DNA of 64,000 nt from Methylobacterium fujisawaense (lineage in GTDB: Bacteria > Pseudomonadota > Alphaproteobacteria > Rhizobiales > Beijerinckiaceae), in assembly GCF_014138435.1 (NCBI RefSeq), contig NZ_JACJIM010000011.1, forward strand, positions 90,272 to 154,271, read 5' to 3'. A program made the translations under genes and the position numbers. The notes below the pieces were generated by a model. That model saw only the letters and a program-made list of their open reading frames with translations, had not been told where the DNA came from and did no database searches. The number at the start of each line of letters is the position of its first letter. Within the stretch, counting starts at the first letter, position 1. This document shows positions 16,447-25,533 of this stretch, piece after piece.

Positions 16447-16938
16447 ATGCGGCGATGCGCGTGTAAAGGGCCAAGCCGGCGGGCGCGCATCTGCGCGTCC
16501 GTGTCGGTCGTGTCGGTGGCGATGGCCCTGTGCGGCTGCAGCCAGCCTCTGCTGATTTTCCGGGGCGATCCCCCGGCGGCGCCGCGCGTGGTCGAGGAGC
16601 CCACCGTCACCGGCAGCATCGAGAAGCGGCCTGTGAGCTTCGGGGACGACCTCGCCGAGGAGGATTGGCGCCGGGCGCGTGCCGCCCTGGGCGTCGCCCT
16701 GGATCCGCAGGGCAACGGGCGGCCCGTGAAATGGGACAATCCGGAGACCGGGCTTCACGGGTCGGTCAACCCGACCGGCCTGCCCTATGTCTCGGACGAC
16801 CTGATCTGCCGCAACTTCCTGGCCTCGGTGATCGGACCGGCCCGCAGCCGCTTCGTCCGCGGCACCGGCTGCAAGCTCTCGGGCGGCCCATGGACGCTGA
16901 AGCGCGTCCGGAGCGCGAGCGGCGCCGGCCGCTCCTGA
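16447..16938 (+). CDS. Probable lipoprotein, RT0821/Lpp0805-type surface antigen
   Basis: 163 residues. A hydrophobic N-terminal stretch ends in the lipobox LCGC, so Cys would be lipidated and the protein anchored in the membrane. The C-terminal half (EEDWRRARAALGVALDPQG, then NPETGLHGSVNP and RGTGCKL) matches the pattern of the RT0821/Lpp0805 surface-protein family: a short beta domain with two Cys. Function in the envelope is unknown. The start at 16447 is the first Met that keeps an N-terminal basic region before the hydrophobic core. Confidence 0.68.
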   Translation: MRRCACKGPSRRARICASVSVVSVAMALCGCSQPLLIFRGDPPAAPRVVEEPTVTGSIEKRPVSFGDDLAEEDWRRARAALGVALDPQGNGRPVKWDNPETGLHGSVNPTGLPYVSDDLICRNFLASVIGPARSRFVRGTGCKLSGGPWTLKRVRSASGAGRS

Positions 16939-16992
16939 ACGAGGCCGCCGCGCCCGGCGGCCTCAGCCAAGTCTTTCAGCCGGCGAAGTTTC

Positions 16993-17295
16993 TCAGTAGG
17001 GGTGGCCGTAATACGGCCGCACGCGCAACCGCGGCTGCGCCGCCGGCGGGGCGGCGTAGCGGGCCGCGGCCTCCGGATCGTAAGTCCGGATGTAAGGGTC
17101 GAGGGCTGGGTCGCGGTAATTGCCGTTGTTGACCCCGGCCGAACGATCGTTGCCGCTCAGCGCCGCGTAGGGCGAGAGGCCGCTGCCGCTGTCGCCGCCA
17201 CCACCGCCACCGCCGCCGCCCCAGGCAAAGGCCATCCCCGGAGTGGCGGCGAGGAGCATCGCCGCGAGGGGCACCGTCAGCGTCTTGCGCGTCAT
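16993..17295 (-). CDS. Small secreted glycine-rich protein
   Basis: 100 residues from MTRKTLTVPL. It has a Sec signal (AAMLLAATPGMAFA), then a run of nine glycines, then a Pro/Tyr/Arg-rich tail ending YYGHPY. There is no recognisable domain. Low-complexity exported proteins of this kind are common in Methylobacterium-type genomes. Convergent with the lipoprotein gene. Confidence 0.6.
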   Translation of the reverse strand: MTRKTLTVPLAAMLLAATPGMAFAWGGGGGGGGGDSGSGLSPYAALSGNDRSAGVNNGNYRDPALDPYIRTYDPEAAARYAAPPAAQPRLRVRPYYGHPY

Positions 17296-17654
17296 GTCCT
17301 GTCTCCGCACCATGTCATTGCCAAGCGAACGGTCCAGCTGAAAGCGCGGTTCCCTCAAAGGCGGACTCTGGTGCGAACCGCCGCGGCTTCACGGCATTGT
17401 ATCACCGTCTGCCAACACCCGCCTATTCGACGCCCTGAATTTCGATTTTTTCGGTTCACCGCCCAGAAATCGTCTCCGCTGTTAAGATTGAACCGGTAGA
17501 CATCGATCCGGCCGTGCTTGATCGTGGCGCGGCGTAACAGAATTCGAGCCTGCGCGACGACCGTATCGGCGGTCACCGCCGGGCGCATACCGGGTCTGGT
17601 TGCCGTGAACGTCGATACGAAAGCCGGCACGCGGGGCATGAGGCCGACCGGCTG
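17296..17654. other. Gene-free interval of lower GC
   Basis: About 360 bases between divergent genes. The section near 17430-17500 is noticeably more AT-rich than its surroundings and probably contains promoters for one or both flanking genes. No convincing frame, repeat or strong hairpin is seen. Confidence 0.5.
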
Positions 17655-19274
17655 ATGGAGCGGGCGACCGGAGGCATGGACCGGCCATCGGCGGCCGGCG
17701 GCCGGGCTCCCGCCCGGGCCGAGCCTTCGCCCTCGCGGACGCTCCCCCGCAGCCGGACCGTCACCGTTCGACTGGACCGCCGGGCGCTGCGCGGCTGGCA
17801 TATCCGCCTTCTCGACCAGCTCGGGCAGCGGCCCGACCACCGGATCCGCGTCGCATGGGTCGACCACGCGGGGGGGCTGCCGCCGAACGCGGAACTCCTG
17901 TTCCGGCTGGAGGCCACCATCCACGGCCTGCCCCGGCCGGGCCTGGCCACGGCGGCCGAGCCGGTGGCGCTCGCGTCCTACGAGGCGAGCCCCGCGGGCG
18001 AGGAGCTCCGCAGCAGCGGCGCCCAGGATCTCGTCCTCGATCTCTCGAGCGCGCCTGCGGAACCGGGATCGGCACCGGCGTGGCGGCTCGACTATGACGG
18101 GATGCCGGGCGAAGCCGGCCTGCTCGCGGCCCTGTTCGCCCATGGTGCCCCGGTGGCGGCCCTGCGTGGACCGGACGGCAAGCCGGTGGCCTTGGGGCGC
18201 CTGGGCGCGGAATCGCATACGGTGATGCTCGCGGCCTTCGAGGGCTACCTCGCGCGGACCATCACGCTGATCCTCGCCGCCCTCGACGGCGCCGCCTCGA
18301 CGGAGCTTCCCGACGGCGCCGGGGCGCCCCTGCAGCCCGCGACCGCCTACGACCTCGGCGGCCTGGGCGCCCGGCGGCGGGCCGCCGGGGGGCTCGCCCG
18401 GCAGATCGCCCGCAGGCTCTACGCCCTCTGCTTCCACGGCCCGCACTGGCGGGTGGGCTGGCGCCGGATCGTCGGCCCCGACCTGATCGATCTGCGCCGG
18501 CATCCCGAGGGCGGCTGGCAGGTCCTTCCCGACGACGGCCGGCGCTTCTACGCCGACCCCTTCGCGATCGCCCGGGACGGCGCCGTGACCCTGTTCGTGG
18601 AGGAGTTCGACTATCGCCGCGGCAAGGGCGTGATCGCCGCGGTGGGCTTCGGGGAGACCGGACCCCGCGGCCGTCCGGAGCCGGTGCTCGAACTCGAGAC
18701 CCATCTCTCCTACCCGTTCGTGTTCGAGGCGGACGGACAGGTCTGGATGATCCCGGAATCCCACGCCTCCGGCACGATCGACCTCTACCGGGCCACCGAC
18801 TTCCCGCGCGGATGGGTCCACGAGGCGGTGCTCCTCGACGGGGTCGTGGCCGGGGATGCGACCCTGCTGCAGCATGGCGGCCGCTGGTGGATGTTCGCCA
18901 CGGTCCGGGCCGGCGGGGGCAGCTATTCCGACACCCTGCATCTCTGGCACGCGCCGCATTTCCGCGGGCCCTGGACCCCGCACCGGCACAACCCGGTGTT
19001 GATCGACATCGGCTCGGCCCGGGCCGCGGGCCCGATCGTGGCGCGCGACGGCGGCCTGATCCGGCCGGTCCAGGATTGCCGCGAGGGCTACGGCGCGGCG
19101 CTCGGCCTCGCCCGGATCCTGCGCCTCGACGAGGAGGCCTACGCGCAGCGGGTCGAGACGCGCCTGCGGCCCGGGGCGGCCTGGCCGGGCACGCGCCTGC
19201 ACATGCTGAGCGCCGCCGGCGGCTTCGAGTTCATCGACGGCTCGCACCGGGCCCGCACGCGACTCCTAGGCTGA
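17655..19274 (+). CDS. Formyltransferase-like / GINT1-N-type propeller protein
   Basis: 539 residues in two parts. Residues about 35-225 look like a degenerate formyltransferase-type Rossmann region. Residues about 255-530 show the repeated blades of the GINT1 N-terminal (glycosyl-hydrolase-43-like beta-propeller) family: RRFYADPFAIARDG, LFVEEFDYRRGKG, LSYPFVFEADGQVWMIPES, GRWWMFATVR and IRPVQDCREGYGAAL. Such proteins are associated with sugar or nucleotide-sugar modification in surface polysaccharide synthesis. No polysaccharide genes surround it here. The start could be 17655 or the Met at 17676. Confidence 0.7.
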   Translation: MERATGGMDRPSAAGGRAPARAEPSPSRTLPRSRTVTVRLDRRALRGWHIRLLDQLGQRPDHRIRVAWVDHAGGLPPNAELLFRLEATIHGLPRPGLATAAEPVALASYEASPAGEELRSSGAQDLVLDLSSAPAEPGSAPAWRLDYDGMPGEAGLLAALFAHGAPVAALRGPDGKPVALGRLGAESHTVMLAAFEGYLARTITLILAALDGAASTELPDGAGAPLQPATAYDLGGLGARRRAAGGLARQIARRLYALCFHGPHWRVGWRRIVGPDLIDLRRHPEGGWQVLPDDGRRFYADPFAIARDGAVTLFVEEFDYRRGKGVIAAVGFGETGPRGRPEPVLELETHLSYPFVFEADGQVWMIPESHASGTIDLYRATDFPRGWVHEAVLLDGVVAGDATLLQHGGRWWMFATVRAGGGSYSDTLHLWHAPHFRGPWTPHRHNPVLIDIGSARAAGPIVARDGGLIRPVQDCREGYGAALGLARILRLDEEAYAQRVETRLRPGAAWPGTRLHMLSAAGGFEFIDGSHRARTRLLG

Positions 19275-19410
19275 TCCCGGCCCGCGCCGCGCCCGGCGCG
19301 GACCCGTCGGTGCCGAACGGCACCCGCGGACGGCTCGCATCCCGGCCCCGCGCACGCTAAGCGGGGGGCTCCACCCGCGCCGATCAAGCAGAACCGCCGG
19401 GACGATCACC

Positions 19411-21387
19411 ATGGCGAGCCCCGTCGAACATGCGAGCTTCCTGCCGCCGGTCCTGACCTTCCTCACGGCGGCGGTGATCGGCGTGCCGATCTTCCGGCTG
19501 ATCGGCCAGAGCGCCGTGCTGGGCTATCTCGTGGCCGGGGTGCTGATCGGGCCCTCGGGCCTGTCGCTGATCGCCGAGCCCGAGACGGCGGCGAGCGTCG
19601 CCGAGATCGGCGTGGTGCTGCTGCTCTTCATCGTCGGCCTGGAACTGCACCTGTCGCAGCTCGTCTCGATGCGGCGCGACATCTTCGGCCTCGGGACCGC
19701 GCAGCTCGTCCTCTGCGCGCTGGTGCTCGGCGGCGCCGGAATCCTGGCGGGCCTCAGCTTGGGCGCCGCCGCGGTGATCGGCCTCGCGCTGGCGCTCTCG
19801 GCCACCGCGGTGGCCCTGCAGCTCCTGGAGGAGCGGGGCGATCTCTCCAGCGCCTATGGCGGCCGCGCCTTCGCGGTCCTGCTGTTCCAGGACCTCTCGG
19901 TGGTCGGCATCCTGGCGCTGATGCCCCTGCTGGCCTCGGCGGGGGAGGCGACCGACGTCTCCTGGCTCGGGGAAGCGGCCCTCTCCACCGGCAAGGCGCT
20001 CGCGGCGATCCTGGCGGTGGTGCTGGTCGGCCGCTACGGCCTGAACCCCTTTTTCCGGCTGCTCGCCGCGAGCGGCGCCCGCGAGGTGATGACCGCAGCC
20101 GCGCTCCTGGTGGTGCTCGGCACCGCGCTCCTCATGGAGCAGGTCGGCCTGTCGATGGCGATGGGCGCGTTCCTCGCCGGCATCCTGCTGGCCGAGTCGA
20201 ACTTCCGCCACCAGCTGGAGGCCGATATCGAGCCGTTCCGCGGCATGCTGCTCGGCCTGTTCTTCATGAGCGTCGGCATGTCGATCGACGGCAACCTCGT
20301 GCGGGAGGTCTGGCCCGCCCTGTTCGGCGCCACCCTGGCGGCGATCCTGGTCAAGGTCGCCATCGTGGCCGGCCTGTTCCGGCTGTTCGGCTCGGACACG
20401 CTGGGGGCCCTGCGGGGGGCGGCGGTTCTGGCGCCCGCGGGCGAGTTCGCCTTCGTGCTGCTGCCTCAGGCCCAGGATCTCGGCCTCACCGGCGTCACGG
20501 CGACGCGCTTCGCGGTGGCGCTCGCCGCGCTGACCATGCTGATCGGGCCGATTGCCGCCAAGGGGCTCGACAAGCTGATCGAGCGGCGCACCGCGCGCAG
20601 CACCCGCGCGCTGGAGGCGCCCTCCACCGAGCTGACCGAGAGCGGCGACGCCAGGGTGCTGGTGATCGGCTTCGGCCGCTTCGGGCAGGTGCTGACGCAG
20701 GTGCTGATGGCCGAGGGCATCCCCGTCACGGTGATCGACAAGGACGTGGAGCAGCTGCGCGCCGCCTCGCGCTTCGGCTTCCGCATCTATTACGGCGACG
20801 GCACCCGGCTCGACGTGCTCCGCGCCGCCGGGATCGGCCGGGTCGAGCTGGTCTGCATCTGCGTCGACGACCGGGAGGGCGCTCTCAAGATCGTCGACAT
20901 CGTCCACGAGGAGTTCTCCAGCGTGCGCACCTTCGTGCGCGCCTACGACCGCCTGCACGCGGTGGAGCTGATGAACCGGGACGTCGACTACCAGATCCGC
21001 GAGACCGCCGAATCCGCCCTCGCCTTCGGACGGTCGGCGCTCGAGGGGCTCGGCCTGTCGCCGGAGGCCGCCTCGGCCCGGGCCGACGACGTGCGCAAGC
21101 GCGACATCGCCCGCCTCGTCCTGCAGCAGGCCGGGGCCCTGCCGGACGGCGCCGGCTGGATGCGCGGCGCCGCGGCGGGTCTGAAGCCCGAGCCGCTGAC
21201 CATTCCGGTCCGGCCGGCGCGGGCGCTCAGCACCGAGACCCGCGACCTCGTGGGCAGCGACCGGCGCGAGGCGGCCGAGCGGCTGCTGGAGAAGCCCGCA
21301 CTGGCGCCGCAGGAGACGGACGCCGCCGAGGGGGAGACCGATTCGGAGGCGGAGCTGGAAGCGGAAGGCAGCGCCCGGGATGCGTGA
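19411..21387 (+). CDS. Kef-type monovalent cation:proton antiporter (CPA2)
   Basis: 658 residues. Residues 1-385 have about 12-13 membrane spans of the Na+/H+ exchanger fold, with the CPA2 pattern GYLVAGVLIGPSGLSLI and later MGAFLAGILLAES. A cytoplasmic TrkA-N/RCK domain follows (VLVIGFGRFGQVLTQVLMAE, GDGTRLDVLRAAGI). The acidic tail of about 40 residues is low-complexity. It is likely a KefB/KefC-like potassium efflux system protecting against electrophiles. No KefF/KefG partner is adjacent. The MATE gene overlaps or abuts its stop. Confidence 0.9.
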   Translation: MASPVEHASFLPPVLTFLTAAVIGVPIFRLIGQSAVLGYLVAGVLIGPSGLSLIAEPETAASVAEIGVVLLLFIVGLELHLSQLVSMRRDIFGLGTAQLVLCALVLGGAGILAGLSLGAAAVIGLALALSATAVALQLLEERGDLSSAYGGRAFAVLLFQDLSVVGILALMPLLASAGEATDVSWLGEAALSTGKALAAILAVVLVGRYGLNPFFRLLAASGAREVMTAAALLVVLGTALLMEQVGLSMAMGAFLAGILLAESNFRHQLEADIEPFRGMLLGLFFMSVGMSIDGNLVREVWPALFGATLAAILVKVAIVAGLFRLFGSDTLGALRGAAVLAPAGEFAFVLLPQAQDLGLTGVTATRFAVALAALTMLIGPIAAKGLDKLIERRTARSTRALEAPSTELTESGDARVLVIGFGRFGQVLTQVLMAEGIPVTVIDKDVEQLRAASRFGFRIYYGDGTRLDVLRAAGIGRVELVCICVDDREGALKIVDIVHEEFSSVRTFVRAYDRLHAVELMNRDVDYQIRETAESALAFGRSALEGLGLSPEAASARADDVRKRDIARLVLQQAGALPDGAGWMRGAAAGLKPEPLTIPVRPARALSTETRDLVGSDRREAAERLLEKPALAPQETDAAEGETDSEAELEAEGSARDA

Positions 21388-21395
21388 CCGGCCGG

Positions 21396-22841
21396 ATGTC
21401 TGACATGTCCGACGGGCCGCCCCCGGCGGAGGCGGGCCGCTTCGTCACCGGCTCGATCCTCCGGCACGTGGTGGTGATGGCCGCCACCGGATCGGTGGGG
21501 CTGATGGCGATCTTCGTCGTCGACCTCTTGTCGCTGCTCTACGTGTCGACGCTCGGCGACCCGAACCTCACCGCGGCGGTCGGCTTCGCCGGCATCGTGC
21601 AGTTCTTCGCCACGGCGGTGAATATCGGCCTGATGATCGCCGCCGGGGCGCTGGTCGGGAAGGCCGTCGGCGCGCGCGACCGCGCGGCGGCGCGGCGCCT
21701 CGCGACCTCCGCGCTGGTCCTCGGCAGCCTCGTGGCCGCCCTCATCGCGGTGCTGATCGCGCTGCTCGCCGACCCGCTCCTGGCCCTGATCGGCGCGAAG
21801 GGCGAGGCGCTGCGGGTGGCGATCCTGTTCCTCCACATCACCCTTCCGTCGAACCTGCTGCTCGCCGCCGGCATGCTGTTCACCGGCCTGCTGCGCGCGG
21901 TGGGCGAAGCCAGGCAGGCGATGTCGGTCACCCTGGCCGGAGCGGTGGTCACCGCACTGCTCGATCCGCTGCTGATCTTCGGGGCCGGCCTGGGCGTCAC
22001 GGGCGCGGCGATCACCGTCTGCGTCGCGCGCGCGACCTTCGTGGCGGTGGGCGTCCGCGGCGTCGCCCGGCACGGCCTCCTCCGCCGGCCGCACCTGTCC
22101 GACCTGCCGGCCGACGCCGCCGCCCTGGCCGGCGTCGCGGGACCGGCCGTGCTCACGAATCTCGCCCCCTCGGTGGCGAGCGCGTTCCTGGCACGGCTGT
22201 TCGCCGGCTACGGGGCCGATGCGGTCGCCGCCGCGTCGGTGATCGACCGCCTGACGCCGGTGGCCTTCGGCGGCCTGTTCGCCCTGTCGGGGGCGATCGG
22301 CCCGATCCTGGCGCAGAACTGGGGCGCGGGCCTGTTCGACCGGATGCGCGGCGTGCTGCGCGCGGCGGTCCGGGTGACGCTGGCCTATGTCGCCGTGGTC
22401 TGGTTCGTCCTGGCGCTGACCCGGGGATGGCTCGCCAGCCTGTTCGGCCTGCACGGGGTCTCGGCCGAGCTCTTCGGCTTCTTCTGCCTCGTCGGCGGCG
22501 CGATCTGGTTCTTCAACGGGCTGCTGTTCCTCGGCAACGCCGCCTTCAACAATCTCGGCTTCCCCCTGCGCTCGACGCTGCTGAACTGGGGGCGCGCGAC
22601 CCTCGGCACGGTCCCCCCGGCGATGCTCGGGGCGGCGCTCTACGGCCCCCGCGGCGTGGTCGCCGGGATGGGCGTGGGATCCCTGGTCTTCGGCGCCCTC
22701 GGCATCCTGCTGGCCCGCCGCACGGTGGACCGCCTGGAAGGGAGCGGCCGGCGCGGGCGTGAGCCCGAGGCTGCGGCGGCGGTGCTGGAGAGGCCGGCGC
22801 CGCTGCCGCCGGGCCATGCCCATCCCGAGCCGTTGCACTGA
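21396..22841 (+). CDS. MATE-family multidrug/cation efflux transporter
   Basis: About 481 residues with 12 predicted membrane spans in two six-helix halves. These begin at HVVVMAATGSVGLMAIFVVD and around GPAVLTNLAPSVASAFLAR. The C-terminal tail is Pro/Ala-rich and cytoplasmic. It exports organic cations by Na+ or H+ exchange. Start choice is open: a GTG at 21384 would overlap the antiporter stop, while ATG at 21396 or 21405 are alternatives. The tight spacing suggests co-transcription with the Kef gene. Confidence 0.88.
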   Translation: MSDMSDGPPPAEAGRFVTGSILRHVVVMAATGSVGLMAIFVVDLLSLLYVSTLGDPNLTAAVGFAGIVQFFATAVNIGLMIAAGALVGKAVGARDRAAARRLATSALVLGSLVAALIAVLIALLADPLLALIGAKGEALRVAILFLHITLPSNLLLAAGMLFTGLLRAVGEARQAMSVTLAGAVVTALLDPLLIFGAGLGVTGAAITVCVARATFVAVGVRGVARHGLLRRPHLSDLPADAAALAGVAGPAVLTNLAPSVASAFLARLFAGYGADAVAAASVIDRLTPVAFGGLFALSGAIGPILAQNWGAGLFDRMRGVLRAAVRVTLAYVAVVWFVLALTRGWLASLFGLHGVSAELFGFFCLVGGAIWFFNGLLFLGNAAFNNLGFPLRSTLLNWGRATLGTVPPAMLGAALYGPRGVVAGMGVGSLVFGALGILLARRTVDRLEGSGRRGREPEAAAAVLERPAPLPPGHAHPEPLH

Positions 22842-22864
22842 GACGGCGGAGAAGGCGCAAGTTC

Positions 22865-22892
22865 CGCGGGGAAGAACTGGTATTTCCCCGCG
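22865..22892 (+). terminator. Hairpin after the MATE gene
   Basis: A perfect 9-bp stem CGCGGGGAA (22865-22873) with TTCCCCGCG (22884-22892) encloses a 10-base loop and lies 24 bases after the stop. It lacks a T-run, so termination would be weak or rho-assisted. Confidence 0.5.
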
Positions 22893-22949
22893 TGACGGGT
22901 CACCATACCCTGTCTCGGCCTGTCCCGGCCGGGGCAGGATCGAGGCGTC

Positions 22950-23723
22950 ATGTTCAACCCGCTCGAGATGTTCCAGGCCCAGGGCGAGGCCGGCCTTCAG
23001 GCCATGGCCCAGCAATTCGGCCTGACGACTGAGCAGACGGCCCGCGCCTTCGAGGCGCTGATGCCGGCCCTGACCCTGGGGCTCCAGCGCAGCGTCGGCG
23101 TGGACCCGACCGGCTTCGCCCGGATGTTCGGGCTGGAAGCCGCCAAGCCTGCGCCGCCGCAGGGCTTCGAGGCCCTCAGCCAGATGTTCGGCTCGGCGCA
23201 GCTGATGCAGGCCGTGCTGCGGCAGGCCTCGGCCACGAGCGGCGTCGGCGCGCAGGTGCTGCGCCAGATGCTGCCGATGATGGCGGGGGCCGTGGTGGCG
23301 AGCATCGTCCATGTCATGCTGAACCAGCCGCAGGCCGAGCCCGCCCAGGCGCGGTCGAGCCCGCCGCCGCCCGTTCCGTTCCCGTTCGGGCCGGCCTGGG
23401 CCGAGATGGCCAAGGCGATGATGCCCGCGGTCCAGCCGCCGGCGCCGCCGCCGAAGCCGGCCGCCAAGCCGACCGCGAAGCCGTCGCAGGGAACTGCAGG
23501 CGAAGCCGGCTCGGATGTGTTCCAGCAGATGATGCGCACCGGGGCCGAGGTTCAGGGCAACAACATCCGGGCGATGCAGGAGCTGTTCGAGACCTTCTGG
23601 CCTGCCTCCGGGGGCGCGACGCCCCAGTCCTCGGACGGCACCCCGGCACGTCCCGATCCGGCGCCCGCCGATCCCGCGGCGGGCAAGGGCCGGCGCGGTC
23701 GCCCGTCCGGCGGGACCGGTTGA
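22950..23723 (+). CDS. DUF937-like protein
   Basis: 257 residues. The first ~60 residues (LQAMAQQFGLTTEQTARAFE, ALMPALTLGLQRS) match the helical YidB/DUF937 pattern. A second helical part follows, with a hydrophobic stretch MLPMMAGAVVASIVHVML. A Pro/Ala/Lys-rich linker and a short helix (MRTGAEVQGNNIRAMQELFE) precede a basic low-complexity tail. Function is unknown. It has its own start after the MATE hairpin. Confidence 0.65.
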   Translation: MFNPLEMFQAQGEAGLQAMAQQFGLTTEQTARAFEALMPALTLGLQRSVGVDPTGFARMFGLEAAKPAPPQGFEALSQMFGSAQLMQAVLRQASATSGVGAQVLRQMLPMMAGAVVASIVHVMLNQPQAEPAQARSSPPPPVPFPFGPAWAEMAKAMMPAVQPPAPPPKPAAKPTAKPSQGTAGEAGSDVFQQMMRTGAEVQGNNIRAMQELFETFWPASGGATPQSSDGTPARPDPAPADPAAGKGRRGRPSGGTG

Positions 23724-23796
23724 CGCAGGGACAGGGCCCGGGCGGACGTTGACCCCGCGGATCGAAGCGGCAACCTGTCGCCGAGGAGATCCGCCG

Positions 23797-24114
23797 ATGA
23801 GCGACCATTTGACCGCCTGGGACGATCGCACGGAGAGCGTCGCCGGGAATGGCGTCGCCAAGCGCGCGATCCCGGGTGCGGGTGCCAGCCTCGTGCGCGT
23901 GGTGGTGCCGGCGGGCATCTCGGCGCCGGCCCACAGTCACGACCACGAGCAGTTCGTGCAGGTGCTCGCGGGCTCCGGGGTCCTGGAGACCGAGCAGGGT
24001 CGCAAGCCGTTCTCGGCCGGCAGCGTGTTCCACTTCCCGGCCGGGGCGTGGCACGCCGCCGAATTCGAGACCGAGACGGTCTTGATCGAGACGAACCTCG
24101 CGTCGCAGGTCTGA
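23797..24114 (+). CDS. Small cupin-domain protein
   Basis: 105 residues forming one complete cupin barrel. Motif 1 is the HSHDHEQFVQVLAGSGVLE stretch, motif 2 is FHFPAGAWHAAE. The His/Glu metal ligands are all present. Single-domain cupins of this size bind a metal and act as small dioxygenases, isomerases or sensors; the substrate is unknown. GAGGAG precedes the start at good spacing. Convergent with the pseudogene to the right. Confidence 0.8.
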   Translation: MSDHLTAWDDRTESVAGNGVAKRAIPGAGASLVRVVVPAGISAPAHSHDHEQFVQVLAGSGVLETEQGRKPFSAGSVFHFPAGAWHAAEFETETVLIETNLASQV

Positions 24115-24141
24115 CATAGGTCCGGCGGGCGTGGCTGGTTC

Positions 24142-24163
24142 AGCCGGGACTCCTCGGCCGGCT
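24142..24163. terminator. Hairpin between convergent genes
   Basis: AGCCGG (24142-24147) pairs with CCGGCT (24158-24163) between the cupin stop and the leftward cassette end. Weak, no T-run. Confidence 0.3.
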
Positions 24164-24191
24164 CAGGCTCGGCGCTGAGGAGGAAGACGGA

Positions 24192-24631
24192 TCATTCCGG
24201 TCCGGGGCCGAGTTGCCGTTCCAGTTCCTCAGCCGCGGGCACCGTCTCGCGCGCGTACCGGACGGCCTGATCGGCGGTCAGCAAGCGACCGTCCTCGGGA
24301 AAGAAGGCGAGCCCCCGACCGATGTCACGCAGGCCGTGATCGCCATGAGGGCGCCGATGGATTCCGCGATGGTGCCGAACCAGAACGCGTACACGCATGG
24401 CCAGGAGCCGGCGAAGTCGGTCTCCGGATAGGTTTCCTTCAATTCCGAGAACGGCACGATCGAGCACTCGAAGCCCAAGGCCCGGCCGCGCCGCACGGCC
24501 GGCAGATGCCCCGACGAGGCCAGCGGAATCATCGTTCCACGAAGCTGCAGATCGAAACCGAGCGCGTCCAGGCCGGCCTGCCAATCCGATACGCCGGCGA
24601 GTGGTCTCGGACACAGGGCGTACGCTTCCAT
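24192..24631 (-). pseudogene. Frameshifted partner gene of the 24.6-25.3 kb cassette
   Basis: Read leftwards, the frame starts MEAYALCPRPLAGVSDWQAG two bases after the stop of the upstream gene. It runs through DALGFDLQLRGTMIPLASSG, GFECSIVPFSELKETYPETD and WFGTIAESIGALMAITAC, then breaks. The +1-shifted frame continues sensibly as GLAFFPEDGRLLTADQAVRY and ARETVPAAEELERQLGPGPE to a TGA at 24192. Adding one G to the G5 run at 24312-24316 (C5 on the plus strand) restores a single 146-residue protein. The 440-base length is one short of a multiple of three, which fits. This is a genuine frameshift, a sequencing error in a homopolymer, or a phase-variable tract. The intact product would be small, soluble and acidic, as immunity-type proteins are, but its function is unknown. 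Confidence 0.65.
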
Positions 24632-24633
24632 AC

Positions 24634-25269
24634 TCACGCGAGCACGACTCCGAGTGTGACGGCGACAGAGATGCGGCTCGTGATGGAGATGCCGCGGAGC
24701 AGATGGATCTCGATGACCGGGACGCTGTCGTCGACACCTGCGCCGGCCCGCAGGGCACGGATGCGGCGCGGCGACAGACCCGTTTCGCCGGTCTTGATGT
24801 CCCAGATCGCCCGGACCGGCGCTGCGCTGGTCCGGCCATCCCGGAGAAGAACATGCGTGCGTCTGCTGCCGGACAGGCCGTGGCGGACGATGTCGCCGGC
24901 GACGAAGCTCTGCTCGACACCGTGCCTGCCGATCCCGGGGAGATCCAGCGCGCACAGGCGGGCCGCCAGGCTGGCGTGGATCTGGAACCCGTAGAGGAAC
25001 CCCTCTTCCGGCTCGGTGCTCGCGACGACGTCCTTCAGGACATCGAGGATCTCATCGGTCTTCGCGTCGATCCGAGGATCACCCGTTGGGTCCTTGCGAA
25101 CGACGGTGAGCGACCCGCCCTCTCCGCACCACCGACCATCGCGGCCCCGTCGCCGATCCGGTCTGAATCCGGCTTTGATGTCCTGGCGTTCCAGAGCAAC
25201 GAAGGCTCGGCTCAAGCGCAACTCCGCGAGGGAATACGCCCAGAGCACATCGGGATCATGATCTCGCAT
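24634..25269 (-). CDS. Unknown protein, possible effector or nuclease-like domain
   Basis: 211 residues starting MRDHDPDVLWAYSLAELRLS. There is no signal peptide. The middle contains SLTVVRKDPTGDPRIDAKTD. The last third has VRAIWDIKTGETGLSPRRIR, then VPVIEIHLLRG and a hydrophobic end. The WDIKTG segment with acidic residues before it is reminiscent of a restriction-endonuclease-fold active site (acidic-x-Lys), but this is only a pattern. The gene is followed two bases later by a small gene, an arrangement typical of effector-immunity or toxin-antidote pairs. Base composition and codon use are less extreme than in flanking genes, suggesting horizontal gain. Function is not known. Confidence 0.6.
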   Translation of the reverse strand: MRDHDPDVLWAYSLAELRLSRAFVALERQDIKAGFRPDRRRGRDGRWCGEGGSLTVVRKDPTGDPRIDAKTDEILDVLKDVVASTEPEEGFLYGFQIHASLAARLCALDLPGIGRHGVEQSFVAGDIVRHGLSGSRRTHVLLRDGRTSAAPVRAIWDIKTGETGLSPRRIRALRAGAGVDDSVPVIEIHLLRGISITSRISVAVTLGVVLA

Positions 25270-25533
25270 CGCGCCAGAACCCGCCGTCCTTGTTCCTGTT
25301 TTATTCCATGATTCTTTTCCTTCAATCGAGCGATCTCAGGCTTAATTAGGAAAACATTTCGGCCCCATCCGGCCGAGCGGGCGCCTGGCCTGCGGCAAAT
25401 TATTCTTGGCGCGCGAGCAAAATGCCTGCGCTTGGCCTGAGCCGTCGGCGCGTGTAGGAATCCCACCTTGAACGCCCGCCCGTGCACGCCGACGAAAGGC
25501 CGGGCATCGCCCCTACCAGAACAGAGGCAGACC

